From NCBI GenBank assembly GCA_049840835.1, contig JASGJG010000003.1, positions 1,054,001 to 1,118,000 of the forward strand: 64,000 nt of DNA, read 5' to 3'. Each line of letters begins with the position of its first letter. Position 1 is the first letter of the stretch. Source of the stretch: JANLTX01 sp049840835. GTDB lineage: Bacteria > Armatimonadota > Armatimonadia > Armatimonadales > Armatimonadaceae. Both the position numbers and the translations under genes were made by a program. The notes under the pieces are model-generated. The model did not search any database, was not told the DNA's origin, and saw only the letters and a program-made list of their open reading frames with translations. This document shows positions 15,897 through 24,320 of the stretch, piece by piece.

Positions 15897-17954
15897 ATGC
15901 GGCATAGAGTATTGGTTGCGGCAGGGGTATTCTCTCTTCTTGGTCTGCTTGTAGGGTGTGGCGGTGGTGGCGATGGTGGTGCGCCCGAGCTTCCGGCAGA
16001 AACGACCGGGGCCAGTTTCACCATTCCTGCGGGGGAAACCCGCATCGTACACTCCAGCGCGTCGATCAACGTCACAGGTGATGTGACTATTGCCGGGACA
16101 CTCCAACTCGATCCAGGGGCGAAACTGCTGATTCAGGGAGAGAACGTTGCCATTCCGGGCACGATTGTGGCGGCGCCCACACGCCATGTCAGTCGCGACG
16201 AGAAGCCTCTAACGGGTGGGCTCTATATCATCATCCGTAAGGAAAGCCGGGTCAACGGGACCATCGCGCCTCCTCCCGCAACCGATGCTGTGTTTATGTG
16301 CAGCACGACCATCGAGCAACCCAGTGTCCTATTCGAGGGGACGATCCGCACGCAGGGACAGGACGGAGCTGCGCGTGGTGAGAACGGGAAGCCCTCTGGG
16401 AGTGTGCTCATAGGCACCGAGGCTGCGGCAGCAAAGGTAAAAGAGCAGTTTCCTGAGCTGAAGGCCGCCAACCTGAGCGGCACGTTTACCCAGGTCACGG
16501 TGCGAGGAACGATTGCGATCGGGCGCGGTGGGCGGGGCTTCGACGATAAGGTCGGGGTCTCGGAAAACCGGACACTCACGCTACTCGGCTCCAGCGGCGC
16601 CGCCTCGGGGGCGCTGGTCATGGAAGCGGATGCCATTGATGTGAGCACGGGGACTCTCACCATGGCGGCGGGTGGCGACGGCGGAAGCGTGATAACGCCT
16701 ACCGGCATTGCGGGCTTCGATGGCAGTAGTGTGGGGCAGGCGGGGTTCGCGGTCATTGGGACCTCCGGAGATGCGGGCGATGCCGGAGAGGTCAACCTCA
16801 TCACGTCCCATCTGACAGGCAATGCCCCCGCGCGTGGCTTCGGCGGCGCTGCGGGCAAGGTGCTGCTCTTCTCCGGCCACGGCGGCCCCGCAGGCAAGGG
16901 AGGAAAGCTGGAAGCCTATGTGGGGCGCCAGGGGTTTCCTAACCTTGCCAATGGCGTGGGGCTCGCCACTGTTGCGATAGCTCCCGGAAATGGCGGTAAT
17001 GCCCCTGACAACCAGCACAAAGGGGGCGATGGCGGCGATGCCGTGGTGCTCGACCGGGATCAGGCCAGTATGGCTCAGGTATCGGCGTCGAAAATCCATC
17101 CGATGGAAGAGGATGATGTGGCTAACGGGGGCGACGGCTTCGACGGTTGCTCCGCAACCCCCCAGATTACCGGGAGTGATGGTGGCAACGGGGGCACACT
17201 GACTGTTGCGGGCGCGAAATACGATTTCGATACCAGCTTCGATGGGGGAGATGGCGGCGATGGCCCCGTCTTCGCGGTCGGCGGGCTTGCCGGGATCGAT
17301 GATGCCAACCATAAGGTTGGCGTCAATGGGCGCGACGGTCAGACCTGTGGGGGAAGCGGTGTCTCCTGGGATGGCCCGACCCTGTATCCGATCACGGTGG
17401 GCGCGGTTGCCGATGTCAGCTACCGCTCGTCGGCGCTCAACCTGGATTTCCAGATCCGCACCGACCCGAAGATCGATCTGGGAGGCTCTGGCATGATGGG
17501 CTATCCCTTCATCAATATCGTGAATGGGAAGAAGAGCACGGTGAACTTCTCGGACAATGCCCTCGATGGTTCGACACTGATTCTGGGCAGCGGGACCTTC
17601 AACGCCTCGGAGCAGCTGACCTCAACCACGGTCTATACACCGGCGATTACGATTCCCAAGGGGATGACTATCAATATGCCCGTGACACAGACGATTACCC
17701 AGACGGTCTACAACGGCTCCGCCACGCCGCCGACTGGCCAGTTCAAGGCGCAAGTGACACTCATGGGCTTTGAGACCATCACCACCCCTCTGGGGACCCT
17801 GAATGGCTGCGCGAAAGTTGCGATCCAGTACCAGACAGCAGCAGGCGTACCTACAGAGACACAGACCATCTGGTTCGCGCCGGGCAAAGGGCAGGTGCAG
17901 TGGACCTACGCCAGTGGCGCCTCGCAGGTATGGAACCACATCACAGCACCGTAG
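15897..17954 (+). CDS. Large Gly-rich surface lipoprotein of unknown function
   Basis: The 685-residue product starts with a lipoprotein signal (lipobox LVGC, Cys21) followed by GGGGDGG. An N-terminal beta-rich part (TFTIPAGE-like ... GTLQLDPGAKLLIQGENV) resembles the start of right-handed beta-helix proteins. Residues ~200-500 are packed with Gly-Gly-Asp/Asn motifs (GGNGGT, GGDGGDG, GGAAGKV) recurring at irregular spacing, and the last ~170 residues form a separate beta-rich domain with NFSDNALDG. It is probably exposed on the cell surface. AGGAGGG lies 6 bases before the ATG, and a 13-bp hairpin follows the stop. The enriched Gly codons match neighbouring usage, so the repeat is not obviously foreign. 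Confidence 0.8.
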   Translation: MRHRVLVAAGVFSLLGLLVGCGGGGDGGAPELPAETTGASFTIPAGETRIVHSSASINVTGDVTIAGTLQLDPGAKLLIQGENVAIPGTIVAAPTRHVSRDEKPLTGGLYIIIRKESRVNGTIAPPPATDAVFMCSTTIEQPSVLFEGTIRTQGQDGAARGENGKPSGSVLIGTEAAAAKVKEQFPELKAANLSGTFTQVTVRGTIAIGRGGRGFDDKVGVSENRTLTLLGSSGAASGALVMEADAIDVSTGTLTMAAGGDGGSVITPTGIAGFDGSSVGQAGFAVIGTSGDAGDAGEVNLITSHLTGNAPARGFGGAAGKVLLFSGHGGPAGKGGKLEAYVGRQGFPNLANGVGLATVAIAPGNGGNAPDNQHKGGDGGDAVVLDRDQASMAQVSASKIHPMEEDDVANGGDGFDGCSATPQITGSDGGNGGTLTVAGAKYDFDTSFDGGDGGDGPVFAVGGLAGIDDANHKVGVNGRDGQTCGGSGVSWDGPTLYPITVGAVADVSYRSSALNLDFQIRTDPKIDLGGSGMMGYPFINIVNGKKSTVNFSDNALDGSTLILGSGTFNASEQLTSTTVYTPAITIPKGMTINMPVTQTITQTVYNGSATPPTGQFKAQVTLMGFETITTPLGTLNGCAKVAIQYQTAAGVPTETQTIWFAPGKGQVQWTYASGASQVWNHITAP

Positions 17955-17962
17955 AGAGTTAG

Positions 17963-17994
17963 AGCTGGTGAGGCCCCACCTGGCCTCACCAGCT
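17963..17994. terminator. Bidirectional hairpin terminator
   Basis: AGCTGGTGAGGCC at 17963-17975 pairs perfectly with GGCCTCACCAGCT at 17982-17994 around a 6-base loop. It lies between the convergent Gly-rich lipoprotein and oxidoreductase genes. A short pyrimidine run, TCTATCTTATT, follows on the plus side. Confidence 0.75.
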
Positions 17995-18000
17995 TCTATC

Positions 18001-19074
18001 TTATTGTGCGCCGGGGAAGACGCCGCTGGCGATCATATCGACCAGAGGGTGGTCTTCGATAGTCAGTGGCAGGTCGATACGACCTCGATGGCGAGCGGAC
18101 TCGTAGATACCGAAGAGAATCTCGGTGGTAGGAAGCGCGTTCGAGACATCGCAGAGGGGCTTGCGACCAGTCTCCAGTGCGTCTACGGCATCGCACACAT
18201 TCTTGATATTCGCATCGTTGCCGTGTAGCCCACCCTCTGTGGCCTCACCTTCCACAATCTGAGTAGTCGCGTGGCCCTTGCCTCGCCAGCGGATATGGGG
18301 GGCATTGCCATGAATCTCCATCCAGCCATCCGTGCCGAAGATTCGATGCTCACAGCCCACCATTTCGTGTGCCTGATCACCGGTCCAAAGCGTCGCCATA
18401 ACGCCGTTGTCAAAGCGCACCGTGCCCATACCCTGCGTGTCATGCGGCACGTCGAAAGCCTTGTTGGGGTGCCTCGCGTCTACCTGGCCGATGACCCATA
18501 GCGGTTTGGCTTCATCACGCAGGTAGAACAGGTACATGTTCATCCAGTGTGTACCCCAGTCTAAGAAATTCCCGCACGCACCCTCAATTCGCACGATGTC
18601 GCCAATAGCGCCATCATCTAACATCTTGCGAGCAGTCTGGAACGTATTGTTGAACCGGCGCTGATGGTTGAAAGAAAGCTGTGCTCCGGCCTCAGCACAC
18701 GCAGCAGCCATGGCTTTCGCATCGCCAAACGTACCTGCCATGGGTTTTTCACAGTGAATAGCGCGCACCCCGGCCTTCGCCGCTGCAATCACCATGGGGG
18801 CGTGCAGGTGCGGCCAGGTAGCAATACTCACCATATCGACCGGCTCGGCGGCCAGTAGTTCCTCATAGCCGCCATAGAGCCGGGCCTTACCACCCGTATG
18901 CTTCTCCGAGAACTCCTGTGCATTTTCCGCGATAGGGTCCGCGATTGCCACAATCTCACACTTGCCGCTGGCAGCGTAGCCCTGGGCATGGGCATGGTTC
19001 ATTCCGAAGCCCGTGGCGCCTTCCGCTTTCCAGGGCTTCCCCGCCCCGAGAATTCCGACTTTGAACTGACTCAT
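18001..19074 (-). CDS. Gfo/Idh/MocA-family oxidoreductase
   Basis: The 357-residue enzyme has an N-terminal Rossmann fold (VGILGAGKPW), the family's AIHCEKPMAGT motif around residue 100, and a C-terminal alpha/beta domain (GTDGWMEIHGNAPHIRW). Members use NAD(P) to oxidise or reduce sugars and inositols; the substrate is unknown. The frame extends to 19290, but the ATG at 19072-19074 gives MSQFKVGILGAGK, the natural family start, and the upstream part crosses the terminator of the prepilin gene. An in-frame ATG at 19086 is an alternative. No strong Shine-Dalgarno is visible. It follows the prepilin gene on the same strand but is separated from it by a terminator. Confidence 0.88.
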   Translation of the reverse strand: MSQFKVGILGAGKPWKAEGATGFGMNHAHAQGYAASGKCEIVAIADPIAENAQEFSEKHTGGKARLYGGYEELLAAEPVDMVSIATWPHLHAPMVIAAAKAGVRAIHCEKPMAGTFGDAKAMAAACAEAGAQLSFNHQRRFNNTFQTARKMLDDGAIGDIVRIEGACGNFLDWGTHWMNMYLFYLRDEAKPLWVIGQVDARHPNKAFDVPHDTQGMGTVRFDNGVMATLWTGDQAHEMVGCEHRIFGTDGWMEIHGNAPHIRWRGKGHATTQIVEGEATEGGLHGNDANIKNVCDAVDALETGRKPLCDVSNALPTTEILFGIYESARHRGRIDLPLTIEDHPLVDMIASGVFPGAQ

Positions 19075-19125
19075 ATAGCACTTCATTCGGCGGTAGCGGA
19101 AGGGTTCCCTGCAAGCAAAACAAAA

Positions 19126-19147
19126 GGGAGAGGGCATGCCCTCTCCC
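19126..19147 (-). terminator. Intrinsic terminator of the prepilin gene
   Basis: GGGAGAGGGCA and TGCCCTCTCCC form a perfect 11-bp palindrome. On the minus strand it is followed by TTTTGTTTTG, so it ends transcripts from the prepilin gene 22 bases downstream of its stop. Confidence 0.85.
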
Positions 19148-19168
19148 CCCATAAACTCTAAAGAGTTG

Positions 19169-20035
19169 TTACTCCGACGTGTTGTACGGATTGCCCCAGT
19201 AGCGGAGACGTTTCTGCCACTCGGTAGTACGCTGATCTTCGGGGAGAAGAGCCTGTGCCTGGAACGTAGTCTGGCAGGTCGGCATCTCATCGATAAAGTA
19301 CATCACGCTCTTGGCCGCTACGGCTTTCACGTGACCATCGCCGAAGACCGTGAGTGCCATATTCGCATGCCGCTCCGAGCCACGGAAGACCGTATTGCGG
19401 CGGTCCGTGGTGCGCGCGTCCTCACCCCCGAAGGCTTTCCAGGGGCAGGCGGCCCACTCGGACTGGTAGAGACAGAGGCCCGGCCCCTTCCAGTCAAAGC
19501 CATCTGGCTTCTCCAGTCGAGTGACAATGTAGAGCGAGCGCTCTGCCGGGTAGTTCACCGAGGCAAGGGTACGGCCTAAAAACGCGCCGTAGTTGCCGCC
19601 CACGGTCACAGCCTTGGCCGCCAGAACGGGTGGTAGGTAGTAGTCGGTATTGCTATCCGGAAGTGCCGGGTCCAGCACACCGCCCTTGAAGCGTTCCTGC
19701 GCGGCATCCCAGAAGAAGTCGAAGTTCTTGCAGTAGGGATACAGGTAGTACGGATACGCCCGGAAGTCTCCATAGGCGCGCTCGGCGGGATGAATGGTTT
19801 CGTCGTAGTCCTGAGCGTACATCATAGAAGCAAGCCCAATTTGCTTCAGATTGCTCATAGTAGCCGCCGTTCGCGCTTTGGCACGAGCCTGAGCGAAGAC
19901 GGGGAAGAGGATAGCAGCGAGAATCGCGATGATGGCGATGACAACAAGAAGCTCAATGAGCGTAAAACCCGCCACGCGGGTAGAGGCCGAACCGGCTTGG
20001 GGGCCCGCAATGCGAGATGGAGAACGATGCGACAT
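19169..20035 (-). CDS. Prepilin-type (type II pseudopilin) protein with H-X9-DG motif
   Basis: The 288-residue protein has a basic leader, the prepilin peptidase site GFTLIE (cleavage after Gly), and a hydrophobic helix (LLVVIAIIAILAAILF) followed by QARAKARTAATMSNLKQIG. The C-terminal region contains RHANMALTVFGDGHVKA, the H-X9-DG motif of DUF1559-type proteins abundant in Planctomycetes, Armatimonadota and relatives. It would be processed and inserted in the inner membrane as a pilin- or pseudopilin-like subunit or surface protein. AAGGAGG lies 9 bases before the ATG (complement at 20045-20051). No other pilus or secretion gene is adjacent, so this is probably one of several dispersed paralogues. 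Confidence 0.9.
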   Translation of the reverse strand: MSHRSPSRIAGPQAGSASTRVAGFTLIELLVVIAIIAILAAILFPVFAQARAKARTAATMSNLKQIGLASMMYAQDYDETIHPAERAYGDFRAYPYYLYPYCKNFDFFWDAAQERFKGGVLDPALPDSNTDYYLPPVLAAKAVTVGGNYGAFLGRTLASVNYPAERSLYIVTRLEKPDGFDWKGPGLCLYQSEWAACPWKAFGGEDARTTDRRNTVFRGSERHANMALTVFGDGHVKAVAAKSVMYFIDEMPTCQTTFQAQALLPEDQRTTEWQKRLRYWGNPYNTSE

Positions 20036-20127
20036 TTGGGAAAACCTCCTTCAGTTTATAGTGGCTAGAAACTGCTGGAAGTTATATATCCAAATTCGGA
20101 TTTTTCTAAACTTGAAATAAAAAAATT

Positions 20128-20151
20128 TAGCCTCCCGAATAAGGGAGGCTA
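20128..20151 (-). terminator. Intrinsic terminator of the Cys-rich membrane protein gene
   Basis: TAGCCTCCC and GGGAGGCTA form a 9-bp stem with a 6-base loop. On the minus strand it is followed by AAATTTTTTT, a classical U tract, 17 bases after the stop at 20169. Confidence 0.85.
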
Positions 20152-20168
20152 GCGAAAGCGCCTGGTTC

Positions 20169-21293
20169 TCAGACTTTTTTGACAAAGACCAGCCATTCCA
20201 GGGTCTGAAGGGCTTTGGAAATGAGCATCACAGCCAGCGAGAAAACTATCGCCCAGACCGCCCAGTCTGCCAGCTCCACATAGGTCTTTGGTGGACCGCC
20301 CCCCGGAGTGAACGAGATGCGTTGAACCAGTCCATCTATGTTGCCGATCATTTTCTTTACAATGGCGAAGGCAGGCTGGGAGAACACAAACGCGCCGGCT
20401 ATCGTGCCCAGAATCGTAAGGGGCATGAAGATCTTGTATTTCTCGCGCTGGTGCTCGTTGTAGATAATACAGTTGCGGCAGCGCTCGGCTTTTTGCCAGT
20501 CAGTCAGGCTAGCCTTGCGCACAGGCTGCGTGCCGGTCGGACCGGCGAAATTACTCTCTGAGGCGGGGGCCATCTCCAGCATGACGCCTTTGACTTTGGT
20601 AGCGGCGTTGCTCACAATGTCTTCATCGCAGTAACAGCCCCGGCGCTCTTTCCAGCAGGCTTTGCGTTGCTGGAAGATAGGGCAGTGGTTGCGAATGAAC
20701 TCACGGCAGTAGGGACCTTCCCAGCACTTCGCTAGAATGCTGGTGCGGACTGGTTTGTTCTCTTTGACGGCGCCCGTTCCGTAAGTCATATCCTGAGAGT
20801 CGAAGACCTTATCGCGGACTGCGGAGACAGTCTTGAGATACAGGTCCTTGATCACCAGAAACGCGCCGATGGCTGCCGGAGCGATGGCTGCGGGAGGAAA
20901 GGCCGAGAGCGCCAGCTTGATACCGTTGGTCATGGTGCCTCCCCCGAAGTTGGAGAAGCCGAACGGCACGCCGAAACCAAGAAGAGCGGCGGCGCCTAAG
21001 AGAACCCAGCCGGTAGATTCTGCCTCGAAGAAGCAGACAGCGGCGCAGAGCGCGGCAGCAATCAGGCTACCCAGAAGGGCATTGCCTGCCAGTGAGATGT
21101 TGCCCTGTACCCGCAGGCGATCCGCATGGGATAGCGCATCATAGCCCGCGAGCTGTCCGGAAAAGATACCAAACACCAGATAGGCGGTGGCGATCAGCGC
21201 CACCACACCACTGATAGAGAGAATGGTCTGGGCCAGCGATAATAATCCTGGCACCAGAAACGATACGCCACCACCCTCTTCTTCTTGATTCAC
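20169..21293 (-). CDS. Integral membrane protein with central cysteine cluster, unknown function
   Basis: The 374-residue protein has about five membrane segments in the first 160 residues (LLSLAQTILSISGVVALIATA and others) and two near the end (MPLTILGTIAGAFVFSQPAF; WAVWAIVFSLAVMLISKAL). Between them, a soluble part holds eight Cys in motifs such as KCWEGPYCREF, NHCPIF, ACWKERRGCYC and RCRNC. These could bind Zn or an Fe-S cluster, but I know no named family. It starts at a GTG with GAGGAGGT 7 bases upstream, 43 bases after the efp stop, so it is probably cotranscribed with efp. The strong terminator just after it closes that unit. Confidence 0.75.
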   Translation of the reverse strand: MNQEEEGGGVSFLVPGLLSLAQTILSISGVVALIATAYLVFGIFSGQLAGYDALSHADRLRVQGNISLAGNALLGSLIAAALCAAVCFFEAESTGWVLLGAAALLGFGVPFGFSNFGGGTMTNGIKLALSAFPPAAIAPAAIGAFLVIKDLYLKTVSAVRDKVFDSQDMTYGTGAVKENKPVRTSILAKCWEGPYCREFIRNHCPIFQQRKACWKERRGCYCDEDIVSNAATKVKGVMLEMAPASESNFAGPTGTQPVRKASLTDWQKAERCRNCIIYNEHQREKYKIFMPLTILGTIAGAFVFSQPAFAIVKKMIGNIDGLVQRISFTPGGGPPKTYVELADWAVWAIVFSLAVMLISKALQTLEWLVFVKKV

Positions 21294-21336
21294 TTCCCGG
21301 ACCTCCTCGTTGTACTGAGAATACTAAATCAGGGAG

Positions 21337-21894
21337 CTACTTAACGCGCTCCAGATACGAATCACTACGCGTGTCGATTTTGAGCTTATCGCCCACGTTG
21401 ATAAAGAACGGCACAGCTACTACCGCACCACCTTCTACTGTGGCGGGCTTGCTGCCCCCGGATGCTGTGTCGCCACGCACACCAGGATCGGTCTCAATGA
21501 CCTCAAGCACCATGAAGTCAGGTACGTTTACCTGTACGATAGCGTCCTTGTGCCTCACGACCTGGACATCCATGTTCTCCTTCATATACTTGGCCTGGCT
21601 ACCTATTAGTGCCTGCGGGATGCCAGTTTGTTCGAAGGTTTCCATGTCCATCAAAAAATATTCGCCGTCCTGCTCGTAGAGATACTGCATGGTGGAACGG
21701 TCGAGAATGGCTTGATCCATCTTCTCCCCCGCGCGCCAGGTTTTGTCTATGGTAGACCCGGTGCGCAGGTTCTTGAGTTTCGAACGGACAAAAGCCCCGC
21801 CTTTGCCCGGCTTGACGTGCTGAAACTCGACGATGGTAAAGATGTCGTTGTCGTAGATGATGGAAAGACCATTGCGAAAGTCGCCGGTGTCCAT
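21337..21894 (-). CDS. efp: Translation elongation factor P
   Basis: The 185-residue protein is full length for EF-P, which relieves ribosome stalling at polyproline stretches. The N-terminal KOW-like domain carries QHVKPGKGGAFVR with Lys31 at the tip of the modified loop, and the C-terminal OB domains include VNVPDFMVLEVIETDPGVRGDTASGGSKPA and DKLKIDTRSDSYLERVK. A Lys at the tip implies lysylation, aminopentanol-type or no modification; no modification gene is visible here. A TATACT -10 on the minus strand lies at 21931-21936, and AGGAG is about 14 bases before the ATG. The Cys-rich membrane gene follows in the same unit. Confidence 0.95.
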   Translation of the reverse strand: MDTGDFRNGLSIIYDNDIFTIVEFQHVKPGKGGAFVRSKLKNLRTGSTIDKTWRAGEKMDQAILDRSTMQYLYEQDGEYFLMDMETFEQTGIPQALIGSQAKYMKENMDVQVVRHKDAIVQVNVPDFMVLEVIETDPGVRGDTASGGSKPATVEGGAVVAVPFFINVGDKLKIDTRSDSYLERVK

Positions 21895-21965
21895 GAAGTT
21901 ACTTCGTTTCTCCTGAAATTGGGTGTCTCAAGTATAGCATGAAAAAGCTCCCCCGTCCCAAATAA

Positions 21966-22232
21966 CCATCTCCCCTGAGTGCTTGCTGCGCAAGCCTCGC
22001 CCCTCTTCCCAGCCTCGGTCGCAAGCTCCCTGGAAGAGGGGAAATCAGCGCTGGTCACGGATACAAGGGTTCCCCTCTGGCGAAGCATCCCTAGCATCGT
22101 TCGGGGTGCCTAGCGCTCTGCCTAAGTGGTTGGCTCTTTTGGGTAGTTGAGGTGAGTTATCCCTCTTCCAGCGACGAAGGAGCGAGAACGGGAAGAGGGA
22201 CGAACGAGCAACGCGAGATTCAAGGGAGATGG
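21966..22232. repeat. Family E repeat-like element with two nested hairpins
   Basis: The ends are short inverted repeats, CCATCTCCC at 21966-21974 and GGGAGATGG at 22224-22232. Inside are two related hairpins: CCCCTCTTCC/GGAAGAGGGG (22000-22041) and CCCTCTTCC/GGAAGAGGG (22161-22199). The CCTCTTCC stems at both ends of the interior suggest a mobile palindromic element rather than plain terminators. Only one copy is in the window. Confidence 0.5.
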
Positions 22233-22253
22233 CCATCAAGGAGATGGCACACG

Positions 22254-22284
22254 AAAAAACTCCCTCGGCGAATCGCCGGGGGAG
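22254..22284 (-). terminator. Intrinsic terminator of the SLH-porin gene
   Basis: CTCCCTCGGCG at 22260-22270 pairs with CGCCGGGGGAG at 22274-22284 (one G-T pair) around a 3-base loop. On the minus strand it is followed by a run of six T (A run at 22254-22259), 25 bases after the gene's stop. Confidence 0.85.
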
Positions 22285-22308
22285 CTTGGTTTGTTTAAGC
22301 GGTGAGGC

Positions 22309-24126
22309 TTAGAACTTGACGTTGAACGTACCGGTCACTACGTTGCCCTTGTTGGCGCCGGAGGACTGGAAGTTTTTGTAGTCGATCAGCTGGTAGCCCA
22401 GCTTGAAGGTGGTGGAGGTGCTCAGCATGGTGCTGTAGCCAACGTTGAAGAAGTTCTGCTTCACGTTGCCAGCCTTGACCTTGTTCTGCTCAGCGCCGAC
22501 CATCAGGGAGCCGCTGCCGACACCCAGAGATACGCCACCGCGGACGTTCTCGATCTCGGTGGTACCCCAATCGTAGTTGTGGTACTCGCCGGAAAGACCG
22601 ATCTTGCCAACCGGGACGCTAACCTTACCGTAGCCACCCTTGATGTCGGTGGGGTTCTGGTAGGTACCCAGGCGCTCCCACGCACCAGGTGCGTTGAAGT
22701 TGGCCTGGATGTCACGGTAACCACCGGTAACGCTCACGCTACCGAAGGTGCGGCTGATCATCGCGTCGGTTGCTTCGTTGTTGTTGCGGCTGCCAGGAAC
22801 ATCGCTCTCAGAGCGGTTGTAGCTACCGGAAACACCGAAACCGAACAGGCTGGTGTCAAGACCACCACCGTAGACATAACCCTGGGTGCCCAGACCCTGG
22901 GTACCGAACGCCAGACCGGTGGCGTTCAGGTTGAACTTACCGATCGGGAGGGTCAGGTGTGCACCGGCAACCTGCTCGATGGGGGCGCCACCGGGGCGTG
23001 TACCGTTGAACGGCATACCGACAGGACCGATGAACGAGCCAACGCCCGTTGCACCAACGGTGTACTGCTTGCCAGGAATCGCGGAACCGAAGGCAATCGG
23101 GTCCACCTTGGCGGCCACGGCCTTGATACCGATCTTGCCCAGGTTCGCTTCCGCCACGATACCGTCGACCGGGATATTACCGGAGTCGGTGTTCGAGTTC
23201 TCCAAGTAGGTGTCCGGGTCTACGAGCTTGAAGGTGTACGGGGTGAACTGGGTGGGAACGCGACCCACGGAGAGTTTGGTCTCACCGAAGAGGGGCAGGT
23301 TCGCCTTGGTACCGAGAACGGCAGACCAGATGGTGGTCATCTGGGCCAGGCTTGCACCGGCGCCACGGCTTCCACCGTAAACGTAGCTCAGGTAGTTACC
23401 ATGGTTGATGCGCACGTTCAGGCTGGTGTTCTCGTCCGGGGTGATACCCAGGTCGAGGTTGAAATCGTGCAGGCCACGGGTGTCGTTGAGCAGGGTCTTG
23501 TTGGAACCGCTCACACCGAAGCCATCTCGGTCAAGCAGGGTGTTGGTCGGGCCACCGTTCGCGCCACTGGTGCGGCCATTGCCACGGGCGTAAACGGAGA
23601 AGTCACCGCTGATCTTCGGGAGCTTCTTGACGATCTCTTCGAGATTGCCAACGCGCTTGTCGAGGCCATCCAGGCGCTTCTTGATGTTGTCCACATCCAC
23701 ACCGAGGGTGTTAAGTTCGGTCTGGAACTCACCGGTCAGGCGGCGCAGGGTGTCCACATCGGACTTGCTGGCCAGACCCGCGAGGTCGGACTTCTTGGCG
23801 TAGGGCGACAGGTCCGGGGGAGGAGTGTTGTCGCGACCAGACAGACCAGCGAGGTCGGTCTTCTTGGCGTAGGTGGCGTCGATATTCTCGAGCAGGCGAG
23901 CAATGATAACCGCCATCTCGTAGCGGGTCAGGTTGCGCTTGCCACGGAACATACCGTCCGGGTCGCCAATGAACACCTTGGGGTTGAGGCTGGTGAGCTT
24001 CTCGATAGCCGCATACGCCCAGTGATCGTTCGGCACGTCCTTGAACGAGCCATCCTGTGCAAACGCTGCACCGGCGAGTAGTGTGGAGCACACCGCCAGG
24101 CTCGCCATAAGCAGATTTTTCTTCAT
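22309..24126 (-). CDS. SLH-domain outer-membrane porin-like protein
   Basis: The 605-residue product has a signal peptide (KKNLLMASLAVCSTLLAGAAFA), one S-layer homology domain (about 25-85: FKDVPNDHWAYAAIEKL...IGDPDGMFRGKRNLTRYEMAVIIARLL), and a coiled coil (KSDVDTLRRLTGEFQTELN...IKKRLDGLDKRVGNLEEIV). A long beta-strand-rich barrel follows and ends in GTFNVKF. This is the architecture of SLH-porins in diderm bacteria such as cyanobacteria and Deinococcus: the SLH domain binds the peptidoglycan or its secondary polymer while the barrel sits in the outer membrane. It is likely an abundant envelope protein. CGGAGGA lies 4 bases before the ATG at 24124-24126; the frame extends 20 codons further without a signal. 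A large antisense ORF (22579-24081) is a shadow. Confidence 0.93.
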   Translation of the reverse strand: MKKNLLMASLAVCSTLLAGAAFAQDGSFKDVPNDHWAYAAIEKLTSLNPKVFIGDPDGMFRGKRNLTRYEMAVIIARLLENIDATYAKKTDLAGLSGRDNTPPPDLSPYAKKSDLAGLASKSDVDTLRRLTGEFQTELNTLGVDVDNIKKRLDGLDKRVGNLEEIVKKLPKISGDFSVYARGNGRTSGANGGPTNTLLDRDGFGVSGSNKTLLNDTRGLHDFNLDLGITPDENTSLNVRINHGNYLSYVYGGSRGAGASLAQMTTIWSAVLGTKANLPLFGETKLSVGRVPTQFTPYTFKLVDPDTYLENSNTDSGNIPVDGIVAEANLGKIGIKAVAAKVDPIAFGSAIPGKQYTVGATGVGSFIGPVGMPFNGTRPGGAPIEQVAGAHLTLPIGKFNLNATGLAFGTQGLGTQGYVYGGGLDTSLFGFGVSGSYNRSESDVPGSRNNNEATDAMISRTFGSVSVTGGYRDIQANFNAPGAWERLGTYQNPTDIKGGYGKVSVPVGKIGLSGEYHNYDWGTTEIENVRGGVSLGVGSGSLMVGAEQNKVKAGNVKQNFFNVGYSTMLSTSTTFKLGYQLIDYKNFQSSGANKGNVVTGTFNVKF

Positions 24127-24320
24127 ATATCCTCCGAGTTTTAGCGAACAGATCTTTGTAGCGTCACTCGAAGTTTGCGGGTTCAACTCCCCGAAAATGG
24201 CCTCGCAGGGTAGTTACCATGTTGCCTTCCTGCCCAGCTATCTTCTCCGAATCATCCCCGACTTTTTGTAGCGCTTTTGTCCTGTTCGCAGCCTAAGACA
24301 CCATTTTGTCGGCATAGGTT

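Larger units (their letters stand above)
21895..22308. other. Intergenic region: efp promoter, family E repeat and porin terminator
   Basis: The 414 bases between the SLH-porin and efp genes contain the efp promoter at the right of the gene start, a 267-bp repeat-like element (21966-22232) and the intrinsic terminator of the porin gene (22254-22284). I see no convincing ORF. Confidence 0.6.

Noticed and set aside
16600..17300. CRISPR-like or minisatellite array
   Set aside because: The repetition is in Gly codons within a coding frame with irregular spacing; there are no unique spacers between identical repeats.
22579..24081. 500-residue plus-strand ORF opposite the SLH-porin gene
   Set aside because: It mirrors the Gly/Thr/Asn-rich porin frame, has no signal or domain, and no start signals. 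The minus-strand gene has clear SLH and barrel features.
24187..24320. Small gene between the acyltransferase and SLH-porin genes
   Set aside because: The region has no ORF with a supported start and most likely holds the porin promoter.
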